Assembly (NCBI RefSeq): GCF_029952445.1
Contig: NZ_JAQPPK010000038.1
Location: forward strand, 1 to 36,248
From: Paenarthrobacter nitroguajacolicus
Lineage (GTDB): Bacteria; Actinomycetota; Actinomycetes; Actinomycetales; Micrococcaceae
Length of the DNA: 36,248 nucleotides
Direction: 5' to 3'
The translations under genes and the position numbers were made by a program. Below, piece after piece: positions 24,481 to 32,492 of the stretch. Under the pieces are notes generated by a model. That model made no database searches and was not told the origin of the DNA. It saw only the letters and a program-made list of their open reading frames with translations. Each line of letters opens with the position of its first letter. The stretch's first letter is position 1.

Positions 24481-25215
24481 ATGAATAAGAATGCGCTGCG
24501 CGGTTTTGCCGTGTCAGGACTGTTGGTCATGGGCCTTACCGCGTGCAGTGGTCCCGGTACTTCCACGGACGCTGCGTCCGCACCGGCCAGCGAAACGGCG
24601 ACACCTACGCCTACACAGGTGGAATTCCGCACCTTCTCGAAGGCCGAGCTGACAAAGATTGTTGGCGACGTCCGTGACGCCAAGGGAACCCGCCTCATGG
24701 TGATGCCGGATGCCCAGATGGCCGACACCATGAAGCAGGTGAAGGACCTCATGGGGAACAGCGTCATTGAGCCCGCGGCCTGCACCAGCTTCCTCACTGG
24801 TGGCGGTATCCAAATGGAAGAGGGTGCCACCATGAGCATCGGTGCTTCCGCCAGTTCAACGGCCGAGACAGCTCATCTCCTGTCCTTGTTCTCGGGAGCC
24901 TCGGAGGACCGGGTAAAGGCAGTTGCCGAGAACAATGCCAAGGATCTTGCTGCCTGTGGAGAGGTCCAGATGACGGTCATGGGAGAGGTGGTGCATGCCA
25001 GCGTCAAGGCGATGCCGACCTCTGCCAAGACCCCGGGCGCGATCGCTTACCACAGCACGGCCGCCGGTACCGCCGGATCGCAGGAACAGCTGTTCGTCAG
25101 CGCAGTCAAGAGCGGCGTCGTTTTGGTAGCCCAGTCCGCCGGGACAAAGGTGCTGGACTCGGACCTTCCCAAGCTTGAAGCGATGCTCGACGACGCTGCG
25201 GAGCTCATCAAGTAG
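24481..25215 (+). CDS. Putative lipoprotein of unknown function
   Basis: A 244-residue exported protein. The signal peptide ends in the lipobox LTAC with Cys22, followed by a Ser/Thr/Pro/Ala-rich linker and a soluble domain. Two further cysteines, in EPAACTSFL and LAACGEVQ, could make a disulfide. The overall pattern, a conserved-cysteine domain with SATSA-like strands and a C-terminal helix, recalls PknH-sensor-like extracellular domains, but I cannot confirm it. ATG 24481 is chosen because it starts the signal peptide and follows TTGGGGA. It converges on a TetR gene across a perfect hairpin. Confidence 0.75.
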   Translation: MNKNALRGFAVSGLLVMGLTACSGPGTSTDAASAPASETATPTPTQVEFRTFSKAELTKIVGDVRDAKGTRLMVMPDAQMADTMKQVKDLMGNSVIEPAACTSFLTGGGIQMEEGATMSIGASASSTAETAHLLSLFSGASEDRVKAVAENNAKDLAACGEVQMTVMGEVVHASVKAMPTSAKTPGAIAYHSTAAGTAGSQEQLFVSAVKSGVVLVAQSAGTKVLDSDLPKLEAMLDDAAELIK

Positions 25216-25226
25216 CACCCAACTAA

Positions 25227-25274
25227 GTAACAGTAAATGCCGTTTTGGGCCCTCATAACGGCATTTACTGTTAC
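25227..25274. terminator. Perfect 18-bp hairpin between convergent genes, putative bidirectional terminator
   Basis: 25227-25244 pairs perfectly with 25257-25274 around a 12-base loop containing GGGCCC. It fills the gap between the lipoprotein stop and the TetR stop on the other strand. Its arm shares the CAGTWAATGCC core and a following GTTT with the hairpin at 9235-9283, and both lie between convergent genes. A shared family of bidirectional terminators is inferred. Confidence 0.65.
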
Positions 25275-25886
25275 CTAGATGGGGGAGGCCAGGTTCCCCG
25301 TGAGGTAGCGCTGGATGGTCGGGGCCACCAAACGGACCACGTCATCGCGAGGGGCGGAGGCCAGGGGCTGCAGCCGGATCACGTATCGCCCCAGCATGAG
25401 TCCCACCACCTGGGTTGCCACCAGGCTGCCGCGGAGCCGTACTTCCTCGGCCGAGCCAGGCAAGCCGGGCGTGATCCGGGGGAGGACTGCCCGGTTGACC
25501 ATCTCGCGCATGAGCGCAGTCTTGGCCTTCGAACCGATGGTGCCGCGGGCGAAAGCCACCAAGGCGTGCTGCGCCGGGCCTTCCCAGAGTTCCAGGACGG
25601 CCCGGACAATGGCTTCCGCCCTTACGGCCGGATCAACGTTTTCGACGTCGGCAAGAACCGCCGCGGGGTCGGCCGGCAGGGCGACGCTTGCTGCGAACAG
25701 CTCGTCTTTGCCCTTGAAGAAGTGGTGCACCATGCCTGGATCCACTGACGCTTCGCGGGCCACCTGGCGCAGGCTTGTGCCATCGAACCCCTGCTCGGCG
25801 AAGAGTGCCCGTGCCGCAGCCAGGATGGCCTCCCTGGAGTGGTCCCCCGGACTGCGTCGGCCACGCCGCAGTTGCGGAAGGCTCAT
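25275..25886 (-). CDS. TetR-family regulator of the ABC exporter operon
   Basis: A 203-residue TetR protein with the helix-turn-helix TSLRQVAREASVDPGMVHHF near residue 42 and a diverged ligand domain. The ATG at 25886 overlaps the permease stop (ATGA), which is why it is preferred over a longer open frame starting inside the permease. It is the last gene of an ATPase-permease-regulator operon, a usual layout for drug-efflux systems controlled by their own repressor. The palindrome at 27436-27457 upstream of the operon is the probable binding site. The ligand is unknown. Confidence 0.88.
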   Translation of the reverse strand: MSLPQLRRGRRSPGDHSREAILAAARALFAEQGFDGTSLRQVAREASVDPGMVHHFFKGKDELFAASVALPADPAAVLADVENVDPAVRAEAIVRAVLELWEGPAQHALVAFARGTIGSKAKTALMREMVNRAVLPRITPGLPGSAEEVRLRGSLVATQVVGLMLGRYVIRLQPLASAPRDDVVRLVAPTIQRYLTGNLASPI

Positions 25887-26638
25887 CGTGTTTGCCGCCT
25901 CAGCGTCAGCGAAGCCAGGACCAGGACTCCCACCACTGTCAATCCCATGACCAAAGCGTCCTGCCACAGCGCAGACGTCGCCTCGGCATTACCCGCGATC
26001 TCCTTCAACGCATCCACCGAGAACGTCAAGGGGAGGACGCCGGAGATGCTGTCCAGGACCTGGTTCATGTCCTGGCGTGCTACAAAAAGTCCGCACAGCA
26101 GGATCTGCGGAACCACCACTACCGGCATGAATTGCACCGCTTGGAACTCCGTCCGCGCAAACGCCGAACACAGCAGGCCCAAGGCCACCCCGAGCACAGC
26201 ATTAATCACGGCGATCAGCACCACCAGCCCGGGGCTTCCCTGGATGTCCAGGTTGAAAATCCAGTAGGCCACGGCAGTGGCCACCAGGGATTGCAGGGCC
26301 GCCATGATCGAGAAAGCCAGTGCATAGCCGAACAGCAGGTCGGCTTTATGGATGGGCGTGGTGAGCAGCCGTTCCAGTGTCCCGGACGTACGTTCGCGGA
26401 GCATGGTGATGGAGGTCACCAGGAACATCACTACGAACGGAAAGATGGCCAGCATCATCAGGCCCACACGGTCAAACGTGCGGGGGACTCCTGGCGGCAG
26501 GCTTTCATTTTCGTAGAGAAAGTAGACGGCCGTCAGGAGGAGGGCAGGCACCACGAGGATCAGGGCCACGCTCCGGTGGTCGTGCCGCAGTTGCCCCAGG
26601 ACGCGGGTGGTGGTGGCGAGGGTCATTCGGAGGTTCAT
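25883..26638 (-). CDS. ABC-2 type exporter permease
   Basis: A 251-residue membrane protein of the ABC-2 family (DrrB/NodJ-like) with about six hydrophobic helices. The cytoplasmic RERTSGTLERLLTTPIHKADLLFGY segment after the second helix is a strong family marker. It pairs with the ATPase encoded just upstream, overlapping it by four bases. Export of a drug, lipid or peptide is the general role; the substrate is not visible. Confidence 0.92.
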   Translation of the reverse strand: MNLRMTLATTTRVLGQLRHDHRSVALILVVPALLLTAVYFLYENESLPPGVPRTFDRVGLMMLAIFPFVVMFLVTSITMLRERTSGTLERLLTTPIHKADLLFGYALAFSIMAALQSLVATAVAYWIFNLDIQGSPGLVVLIAVINAVLGVALGLLCSAFARTEFQAVQFMPVVVVPQILLCGLFVARQDMNQVLDSISGVLPLTFSVDALKEIAGNAEATSALWQDALVMGLTVVGVLVLASLTLRRQTR

Positions 26639-27414
26639 GATGATGCCACCTGGCTTTCCTGCTGGCCGCGGCCGGCGGCCTTGATGATGGTCAGGAACGC
26701 CCGTTCAAGGTCGTCGCTGCTTCCGCGTTCGGCCAGCTCGCGCGGCGTCAATTGCGCCATCAGGAGGCCGTCCCGCAGCAACAGGAGCGTTGAGCAATGG
26801 GATGCTTCCTCCATGACGTGGCTCGAGACCAGCAGGGTAGTTCCCTGTGCGGCCATGGCGGCAAACCGCTCCCACAGTTCAGCCCGGAGTACGGGGTCCA
26901 AACCCACGGTGGGCTCGTCCAGCACCAGCAGTTTCGGGTGGGACACCAGCGCACAGGCCAGAGAGACCCGGCTGAATTGGCCACCCGACAGGTCGGCGGC
27001 CTTTTGCCGGGAAAAGTCCTGAAGTCCGACGGCGGCAATCGCTTCGGCGGCATCGGCCGCCGTCGCACCGTGCATGGCGCCAAAATAGCGGACGTTCGAC
27101 TCGACGCTTAGGTCTCCGTAGACGCTGGCACCCTGGGTGACGTATCCGACGTCGTGCCTCAACGGCGCGCTGCCGGCCGGCAGCCCGAGGACGGTCACCG
27201 ATCCCTGCGTTATCCGCTGGACTCCGACGATCGCGCGCATGAGCGTGGTCTTGCCGCTTCCCGAGGGCCCCAGCAACCCGGCTATCCGGCCCGGCTCTAC
27301 CGAGAAATCCAGGCCGCGAAGGACTTTGGTCCGGCCCAGGGCAACATGAAGTCCCCTCGCTTCGATGGCAGCCGCGGCGACGGGGCGGGCGGCGTGACGG
27401 GCGGTCTGCGACAT
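26635..27414 (-). CDS. ABC exporter ATP-binding protein
   Basis: A 259-residue nucleotide-binding subunit. Walker A GPSGSGKT is at residues 49-56, the signature reads LSGGQFSRVSLA, and Walker B plus D-loop reads LLVLDEPTVGLDP. The switch histidine follows in VSSHVMEEA. ATG 27414 is chosen because GTGAGG sits six bases upstream; an upstream in-frame start at 27486 would place the operator inside the gene. It energises the ABC-2 permease. Resembles DrrA-type ATPases. Confidence 0.94.
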   Translation of the reverse strand: MSQTARHAARPVAAAAIEARGLHVALGRTKVLRGLDFSVEPGRIAGLLGPSGSGKTTLMRAIVGVQRITQGSVTVLGLPAGSAPLRHDVGYVTQGASVYGDLSVESNVRYFGAMHGATAADAAEAIAAVGLQDFSRQKAADLSGGQFSRVSLACALVSHPKLLVLDEPTVGLDPVLRAELWERFAAMAAQGTTLLVSSHVMEEASHCSTLLLLRDGLLMAQLTPRELAERGSSDDLERAFLTIIKAAGRGQQESQVASS

Positions 27415-27435
27415 GATGGCCTCACGAAGATCCAG

Positions 27436-27457
27436 TAATTCACCAAGTGATGAATTA
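27436..27457. promoter_or_regulatory. Palindromic operator upstream of the ABC-TetR operon
   Basis: The 20-base core AATTCACCAAGTGATGAATT, flanked by T and A, gives a 22-bp inverted repeat with arms TAATTCA and TGAATTA and inner CA/TG pairs. It lies 22-43 bases upstream of the ATPase start codon. Size and place match a TetR dimer operator controlling the operon that ends in the tetR gene. Confidence 0.7.
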
Positions 27458-27522
27458 AACGTAGAACGGCCGGAGGTGCTGGTCAAGGCCCTTCTTTATC
27501 CATCGAAAGCACAAGGAATCCT

Positions 27523-27550
27523 TGAAAACGTGTCGCCGATCACATAGGTT
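27523..27550 (+). promoter_or_regulatory. Putative promoter of the small-protein gene
   Basis: TTGAAA (27523-27528) and TAGGTT (27545-27550) are spaced by 16 bases, predicting a start near 27557 and a leader of about 40 bases before the GTG at 27598. It is divergent from the ABC exporter operon. Confidence 0.4.
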
Positions 27551-27597
27551 CGTCCCTAACCGTGTCGTTGGGGCGCGGGTGATCATTGAGGGGAATC

Positions 27598-27828
27598 GTG
27601 ACAATGGCAGTTGGCGTTGATCTTTCCAAAGCACTCGATAAGGCGTACGAGGACAAGACCCTGAAGGAAATTCTGGACGCATCTCCGGCCGCGTTGGCGG
27701 GTGTTACGGATGCGACGGCAAAGGTGTTGAAGGATTCCCTGGGTATCGACACCATCCGCGAGCTCGGCAGCAACAAGCACTTCGCAGTCGCAGGCGTCCT
27801 CGTCGCCCTGGAGGGAAAGACGAAGTAG
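27598..27828 (+). CDS. Small conserved-looking protein with helix-hairpin-helix-like pattern
   Basis: A 76-residue protein with no signal peptide or membrane segment. The N-terminal part is VGVDLSKALDKAYEDKTL, then DASPAALAGVTDATAKVL and LGIDTIRELG, an arrangement that resembles helix-hairpin-helix modules. GTG 27598 has GAGG six bases upstream; ATG 27604 is the alternative. Codon use matches the neighbours. It stands alone between the exporter operon and proS with its own likely promoter. I do not know a function; nucleic-acid or protein binding is only a guess from the fold pattern. Confidence 0.75.
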   Translation: MTMAVGVDLSKALDKAYEDKTLKEILDASPAALAGVTDATAKVLKDSLGIDTIRELGSNKHFAVAGVLVALEGKTK

Positions 27829-27861
27829 TCCACGGATAAAGCCTGCGGCCGGACGGCCGTT

Positions 27862-27928
27862 GAGCCACGCCATCGCCGGATGACCAGCCCACAGCGGCCA
27901 GGGGCTTCCGCTCGCGACGGCGTGGCTC
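27862..27928 (+). terminator. Long-stem inverted repeat downstream of the small-protein gene
   Basis: 27862-27876 pairs with 27914-27928 over 15 bp with one mismatch, around a 37-base loop. It ends in a short TCTT. It may be a terminator for the small gene or a structured leader element before proS. A second tight hairpin, CGGCCG-GA-CGGCCG, precedes it near 27846. The weak T-tract keeps termination uncertain. Confidence 0.4.
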
Positions 27929-27962
27929 TTCCGTGTGTGGGCCAGGGCGGTCCGGGCGCCCG

Positions 27963-27993
27963 TTCAGGGCGCGAGGCCGTCAGCCGGTAGATT
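27963..27993 (+). promoter_or_regulatory. Possible proS promoter
   Basis: TTCAGG (27963-27968) and TAGATT (27988-27993) with a 19-base spacer form a weak promoter candidate about 50 bases before the GTG of proS. A small GGCAG/CTGCC hairpin follows. No T-box-like conserved bulge sequence was found. Confidence 0.3.
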
Positions 27994-28041
27994 AGTAGGC
28001 AGTTGTTCTGCCACATCTGCCAAAGAAACGGATACGTACCC

Positions 28042-29853
28042 GTGGTCCTTCGCCTTTCCCAGTTATTCCTGCGCACCCTGCGTGAAGATCCCGTCGACGC
28101 CGAGGTCGCCAGCCACAAGCTCCTGGTCCGCGCCGGCTACATCCGCCGTGCGGCCCCCGGCATCTACACCTGGCTCCCGTTGGGGCTGAGCGTCCTGCGC
28201 AAGGTCGAGGACATCATCCGCCAGGAAATGTCCGCCATCGGTGCCCAGGAAGTCCACTTCCCGGCGTTGCTTCCCCGCGAGCCCTACGAGGCCACCAACC
28301 GCTGGACCGAGTACGGCGAAGGCCTGTTCCGCCTGCAGGACCGCAAGGGTGCCGACTACCTGTTGGCCCCTACGCACGAGGAAATGTTCACCCTGCTGGT
28401 CAAGGATCTGTACTCGTCCTACAAGGACCTGCCGCTGAGCCTCTACCAGATCCAGAACAAGTACCGCGATGAAGCCCGTCCCCGTGCGGGCCTCCTGCGC
28501 GGCCGCGAGTTCATCATGAAGGACTCCTACTCGTTCGACGTCGACGACGCCGGGCTGGACGCAAGCTACGCCGCCCACCGTGCTGCCTACCTGAAGATCT
28601 TCGAGCGCCTGGGCCTTGAAGTGATCCCCGTGGCCGCCACGGCCGGCGCGATGGGTGGCTCCAAGAGCGAGGAATTCCTGTTCCCCACCGAGATCGGCGA
28701 GGACACGTTCGTACGCTCCGCAGGCGGCTACTACGCCAACGTCGAAGCCGTCACAACCGTCGTCCCGGCTGACATCGACTTCACCAACGCACCTCCCGCC
28801 GCGGTCCTGGACACGCCCAACACGCCCACCATCGAGACCTTGGTCGCCGCAGCGAACCAGCTGGCTCCCCGCAACGCTTCCGACGGCGGCCCCTGGACTG
28901 CCGCCGACACGCTCAAGAATGTGGTCCTCGCCGTGACGCTGCCCACCGGTGAGCGCCAGATCGTGGTTATCGGCGTACCGGGCGACCGCGCCGTGGACCT
29001 CAAGCGCGTGGAAGCCAACATCGGCTCGTACCTGCCCATCGCGGGTGAAATCGGGCTCGAGGCTGCCAACGAGGAAGACCTCAAGAAGCTGCCGTGGCTC
29101 GTAAAGGGCTACATCGGTCCGGGGCTGTCCCTCGACCAGCCCGTACTGGGCCTTGAGGGCACCTCCAAGGTGCTGTTCCTGGTTGATCCCCGGGTTGTTT
29201 CCGGCACTAGCTGGGTGACCGGCGCCAACTCCGAGGGCAAGCACGTCTTTGGCCTGGTGGCCGGCCGCGACTTCAGCTGGGACGGCGTCATCGAGAGCAC
29301 TGAAGTGCGTGAAGGCGACCCTGCTCCTGACGGCTCCGGTCCCTTGGAGACGGCCCGCGGTATTGAAATGGGCCACATTTTCCAGCTCGGCCGTAAGTAC
29401 GCAGAAGCCCTCGACCTGAAGGTCCTGGACCAGAACGGCAAGCAGGTAGTAGTGACCATGGGCTCCTACGGCGTGGGCGTGACCCGTGCCGTTGCAGCCT
29501 TGGCCGAAGCCAACCACGACGAGCGGGGCATTGTTTGGCCGCGCTCGGTTGCTCCGGCAGATGTCCACGTTGTGGCCGTAGGCCGCGGCGAGGAGATCTT
29601 CGAAGCCGCCGAGAGGCTCTCCAACGAGCTTGAGGCTGCCGGTTTGGAGGTCATCTTCGATGACAGGCCCAAGGTATCTCCCGGCGTGAAGTTTGGCGAT
29701 GCCGAGCTGGTGGGCGTGCCCACCATCCTCGCAGTCGGCCGTGGCCTGACGGACGGCGTGGTGGAAATCAAGGACCGTCGCAGCGGCGATGCCGAGAACG
29801 TCCCCGTGGACAAGGCCGTGGATTACGTGGTCAACGCCGTACGATCCCGGTGA
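28042..29853 (+). CDS. proS: Prolyl-tRNA synthetase (bacterial type with editing domain)
   Basis: A 603-residue class II synthetase that charges tRNA-Pro. It opens VLRLSQLFLRTLREDP, the usual bacterial N-terminus, which fixes the GTG at 28042 as start. Motif 2 is seen as NKYRDEARPRAGLLRGREFIMKD (about residues 137-159), the inserted editing domain lies roughly between residues 220 and 400, and motif 3 reads GSYGVGVTRAVAAL. The C-terminal anticodon-binding domain is complete. The Shine-Dalgarno is weak. The stop overlaps the next GTG start by four bases. Confidence 0.97.
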   Translation: MVLRLSQLFLRTLREDPVDAEVASHKLLVRAGYIRRAAPGIYTWLPLGLSVLRKVEDIIRQEMSAIGAQEVHFPALLPREPYEATNRWTEYGEGLFRLQDRKGADYLLAPTHEEMFTLLVKDLYSSYKDLPLSLYQIQNKYRDEARPRAGLLRGREFIMKDSYSFDVDDAGLDASYAAHRAAYLKIFERLGLEVIPVAATAGAMGGSKSEEFLFPTEIGEDTFVRSAGGYYANVEAVTTVVPADIDFTNAPPAAVLDTPNTPTIETLVAAANQLAPRNASDGGPWTAADTLKNVVLAVTLPTGERQIVVIGVPGDRAVDLKRVEANIGSYLPIAGEIGLEAANEEDLKKLPWLVKGYIGPGLSLDQPVLGLEGTSKVLFLVDPRVVSGTSWVTGANSEGKHVFGLVAGRDFSWDGVIESTEVREGDPAPDGSGPLETARGIEMGHIFQLGRKYAEALDLKVLDQNGKQVVVTMGSYGVGVTRAVAALAEANHDERGIVWPRSVAPADVHVVAVGRGEEIFEAAERLSNELEAAGLEVIFDDRPKVSPGVKFGDAELVGVPTILAVGRGLTDGVVEIKDRRSGDAENVPVDKAVDYVVNAVRSR

Positions 29854-30644
29854 TCTCCGGCTTCGAATCGATCCAGCTCACCACACTCATCCTGATTGTG
29901 GTGGCTGGATTCGCGGCCGGCTGGATTGACGCAGTGGTTGGGGGAGGGGGGCTGATCCAGCTCCCCGCCCTCCTGCTGGTACCGGGCATCACGCCCGTCC
30001 AAGCCCTGGCGACCAACAAAATGGGGTCCATCTTCGGCACCACCACCAGCGCAGTAACGTACTACCGCCGCGTAGGACCGGACCTCAAGACCGCGATTCC
30101 CATGGCAGTCATCGCCCTGGCCGGGAGCTTTGGCGGAGCCATCCTGGCGGCGTCCCTCCCGGCGAGTGTTTTCAAGCCCATCATCGTGCTGGCGCTGATC
30201 GCCGTCGCGATTTTCACGGCGCTGCGTCCTCAAGCAGGTGAGCTGACGGCACTGCGGCACGATGGACACAAGCACTATGTTGTGGCCTGCCTTATTGGCG
30301 CGGTCATCGGTTTCTACGATGGCCTGATCGGTCCCGGCACGGGCTCGTTCCTTGTCATTGCACTGGTTTCGGCCATGGGCTATGCCTTCCTGGAAGCAAG
30401 TGCCAAAGCGAAGATCGTCAATATGGCAACCAATGCTGGAGCGCTGATCTTCTTCCTGCCGCACGGCTCACTGTTGTGGGGCGTGGGCCTGGTCCTCGGA
30501 CTCGCCAACATGGCTGGTGGCTATCTCGGCGCCAGGACGGCAGTGGCGAGGGGAAGCAAGTTCGTGCGGCTGGTCTTCCTCATTGTGGTGGCGGCGCTGA
30601 TCATCAAACTGGGTGTCGATGTCTGGAATGAGAACTTCGCCTAG
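29850..30644 (+). CDS. TSUP-family (TauE/SafE) membrane permease
   Basis: A 264-residue membrane protein with about eight helices. The family signature GWIDAVVGGGGLIQLPALLL near the N-terminus and its internal repeat GFYDGLIGPGTGSFLVIAL are both clear. Members export or import sulfite, sulfonates or organic acids; the substrate cannot be read here. GTG 29850 overlaps the proS stop, so it is probably co-transcribed with proS, an arrangement with no obvious functional reason. It converges on the kinase gene with only a 14-base gap and no hairpin. Confidence 0.92.
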   Translation: MISGFESIQLTTLILIVVAGFAAGWIDAVVGGGGLIQLPALLLVPGITPVQALATNKMGSIFGTTTSAVTYYRRVGPDLKTAIPMAVIALAGSFGGAILAASLPASVFKPIIVLALIAVAIFTALRPQAGELTALRHDGHKHYVVACLIGAVIGFYDGLIGPGTGSFLVIALVSAMGYAFLEASAKAKIVNMATNAGALIFFLPHGSLLWGVGLVLGLANMAGGYLGARTAVARGSKFVRLVFLIVVAALIIKLGVDVWNENFA

Positions 30645-30658
30645 GGTTCTCCGACTCC

Positions 30659-31678
30659 TCAGCTTTTGAGCCCGCCCGGATCCGGGAGTTCGTGGGCCCG
30701 CGGTAAGTTGTCCAAGGTCCGGCCCGCCATGGTGCTCGCTACCCACAGCGACCGGGCCAGATCGCCGCCGTGTCCCGGCTTTGTGGCGTACCACAGGGCA
30801 TTTCCCACTTCACGGGCGATGCTCCACTGCCGCGCGATCCCGGGGTCAAGGCCGGCAGCAAGGCTGAAGTCGTGGCACCGCTCCCGCAACGCGGCTTCCG
30901 GGTCTGTCCGGGACAGCTCGCCTATGCGGTTCCAGAGAATCGGGGCCACGGCGAATTCCGCTTCGCCGATCTGCGGTTGCGGATCGATGGCGAGGTAGCT
31001 TCCGCGGCCAAGCTGGTGGTCGCGGGTGGCCAGGATATTCATGAAGTGCAGATCCGTGTGGACCAGGACGTCTTTGCCTGAACGTCGGCCCACGGCTCCG
31101 CGCGTCTGGCACACCTCCAGGGCTGCCTCCAAAAGCCACCTCGGGAAGGGCCGGTCAAGGCGTTCCCATTCTGCGGGCAGTTCGTCGCTCCAGCGCTCGG
31201 CAGTCGCGGCGATGTGATCGAAGGCCTGCCAAACACGACCTTCGCCGGGCTGGATAGAGAGCTTCCGCACGATGCCGCCCCACGTGTCCACAGCCTGGTC
31301 CATCGGCACGTCCTGAAGCCACCTCGATGCGTCCAGGCGTTCCAACAGCATGGAGCAACTGTCGGCATCGGATGCCAGGAGAAGGACAGCGCCCCGGCCC
31401 TCCCACAATGACAGGGCATGCCGCTCCACTTTCGCTTCGTCGTGCGGGAAGGCAATCTTCAAGGCTGCGGGAACGCCATCCTGCAGGACCGGCACAACGA
31501 GTGCGCCGTGGCCGTTCCACGGCTCGGCACCCGGCGCCAGGTCAACGGAAAGCTGCCACCTGTCCAAGGCCCCGGCGACGAGACCCGGCAGGCTGGCCAA
31601 CCAGTCCCGGCCCGCTGAGTCGCGGTTATACCGGGCGTGAAGGTCGCCCGGAATGGGAATCATCGCGTGAAGGGTCAC
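30659..31678 (-). CDS. APH-family small-molecule phosphotransferase (StrB/hydroxyurea kinase type)
   Basis: A 339-residue kinase with the aminoglycoside/hydroxyurea phosphotransferase fold. The catalytic loop is VHTDLHFMNIL with Asp209 and Asn214; the metal-binding segment is YLAIDPQPQIGE. The N-lobe has the ATP-binding lysine in PAALKIAFPHDE. It resembles StrB-like streptomycin 6-phosphotransferases, but chromosomal actinobacterial members of this group are often of unknown substrate, so resistance cannot be claimed. ATG 31678 is used; a second ATG five codons later is possible. The gene is monocistronic. Confidence 0.88.
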   Translation of the reverse strand: MTLHAMIPIPGDLHARYNRDSAGRDWLASLPGLVAGALDRWQLSVDLAPGAEPWNGHGALVVPVLQDGVPAALKIAFPHDEAKVERHALSLWEGRGAVLLLASDADSCSMLLERLDASRWLQDVPMDQAVDTWGGIVRKLSIQPGEGRVWQAFDHIAATAERWSDELPAEWERLDRPFPRWLLEAALEVCQTRGAVGRRSGKDVLVHTDLHFMNILATRDHQLGRGSYLAIDPQPQIGEAEFAVAPILWNRIGELSRTDPEAALRERCHDFSLAAGLDPGIARQWSIAREVGNALWYATKPGHGGDLARSLWVASTMAGRTLDNLPRAHELPDPGGLKS

Positions 31679-31712
31679 GCGAACAGCCTAACTCTGCGGC
31701 AACGCGCGGCCC

Positions 31713-32441
31713 CTAGAAAACGCCGCTGGCGCCCAAGAGCGTTCCGATCGAGAAGGTTGCGGCGAGAGCCAGGGCTCCGCCCAGCACCACCCTCACTGCC
31801 GCCCTGAAGCGCGAGGCCCCGCCAATCCAGGCACCAATGGCGCCGGTGATGGCCAAGGCCAGGAGCACGGCAACGAACGTCAGGGGTACCCGCATTTCCG
31901 CAGGGGGAAGGAGAATCGCCAGCATCGGCAGCACCGCTCCCAGCGTGAACGCCACCGCGGAGGCCAAGGCTGCGTTCCATGGACTCACGATGTCGTTTTC
32001 GTGAATGTTCAGTTCGGCGGAAAGGTGGGCTGCCAAAGCATCGTGTTCGGTCAGTTCTTCGGCAACCGTCCTGGCCGTCTTGGCGCTTAGCCCCTTGGAT
32101 TCGTAGATCGCGGCGAGTTCCTCGAGCTCGTCCTCAGGCTGTTCGGCCAGTTCGCGCCGTTCCTTTTCGATCAGGGCCCTCTGGGTGTCGCTCTGGCTGC
32201 TGACCGAAACGTACTCTCCCAAGGCCATGGAGATCGCTCCACCAACCAGGCCCGCTGTTCCGGCGGCCAGGATGCTGCCCGTGTTGGTGGTGGCACCCGC
32301 CACGCCAACCACTATTGCCGCTACCGACACAATCCCGTCGTTGGCGCCCAGTACCCCGGCCCTTAGCCAGTTCAGCCGGTGCGCCAGATCGTCCCGGTGC
32401 GGCTCGTTCTCATGGGTGGTGGCAGTTTCCGTTGAAGCCAT
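31713..32441 (-). CDS. VIT1/CCC1-family iron/manganese transporter
   Basis: A 242-residue membrane protein. The first transmembrane region has GVLGANDGIVSVAAIVVGVAGA, and the second has ISMALGEYVSVSSQSDTQ, both hallmark segments; a Glu-rich cytoplasmic helical region (EKERRELAEQPEDELEEL) corresponds to the metal-binding domain; three C-terminal helices follow. VIT1/CCC1 proteins move Fe2+ or Mn2+ out of the cytoplasm. ATG 32441 follows TAGGAAC; a longer frame to 32492 exists but lacks a site. It lies 51 bases after the DUF4439 gene on the same strand, so the two may be co-transcribed. Confidence 0.92.
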   Translation of the reverse strand: MASTETATTHENEPHRDDLAHRLNWLRAGVLGANDGIVSVAAIVVGVAGATTNTGSILAAGTAGLVGGAISMALGEYVSVSSQSDTQRALIEKERRELAEQPEDELEELAAIYESKGLSAKTARTVAEELTEHDALAAHLSAELNIHENDIVSPWNAALASAVAFTLGAVLPMLAILLPPAEMRVPLTFVAVLLALAITGAIGAWIGGASRFRAAVRVVLGGALALAATFSIGTLLGASGVF

Positions 32442-32492
32442 GTTCCTAGCCAAGCACCCGTTGACGGGCTTGGCCAGCATGGAAAGGCTCAC

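Noticed and set aside
27829..28041. T-box riboswitch before proS
   Set aside because: No T-box core sequence or specifier-loop arrangement was seen; only simple inverted repeats.
28063..29568. 501-codon minus-strand open frame antisense to proS
   Set aside because: Shadow of a certain gene; Gly/Val/Asp/Gln-rich with no motif.
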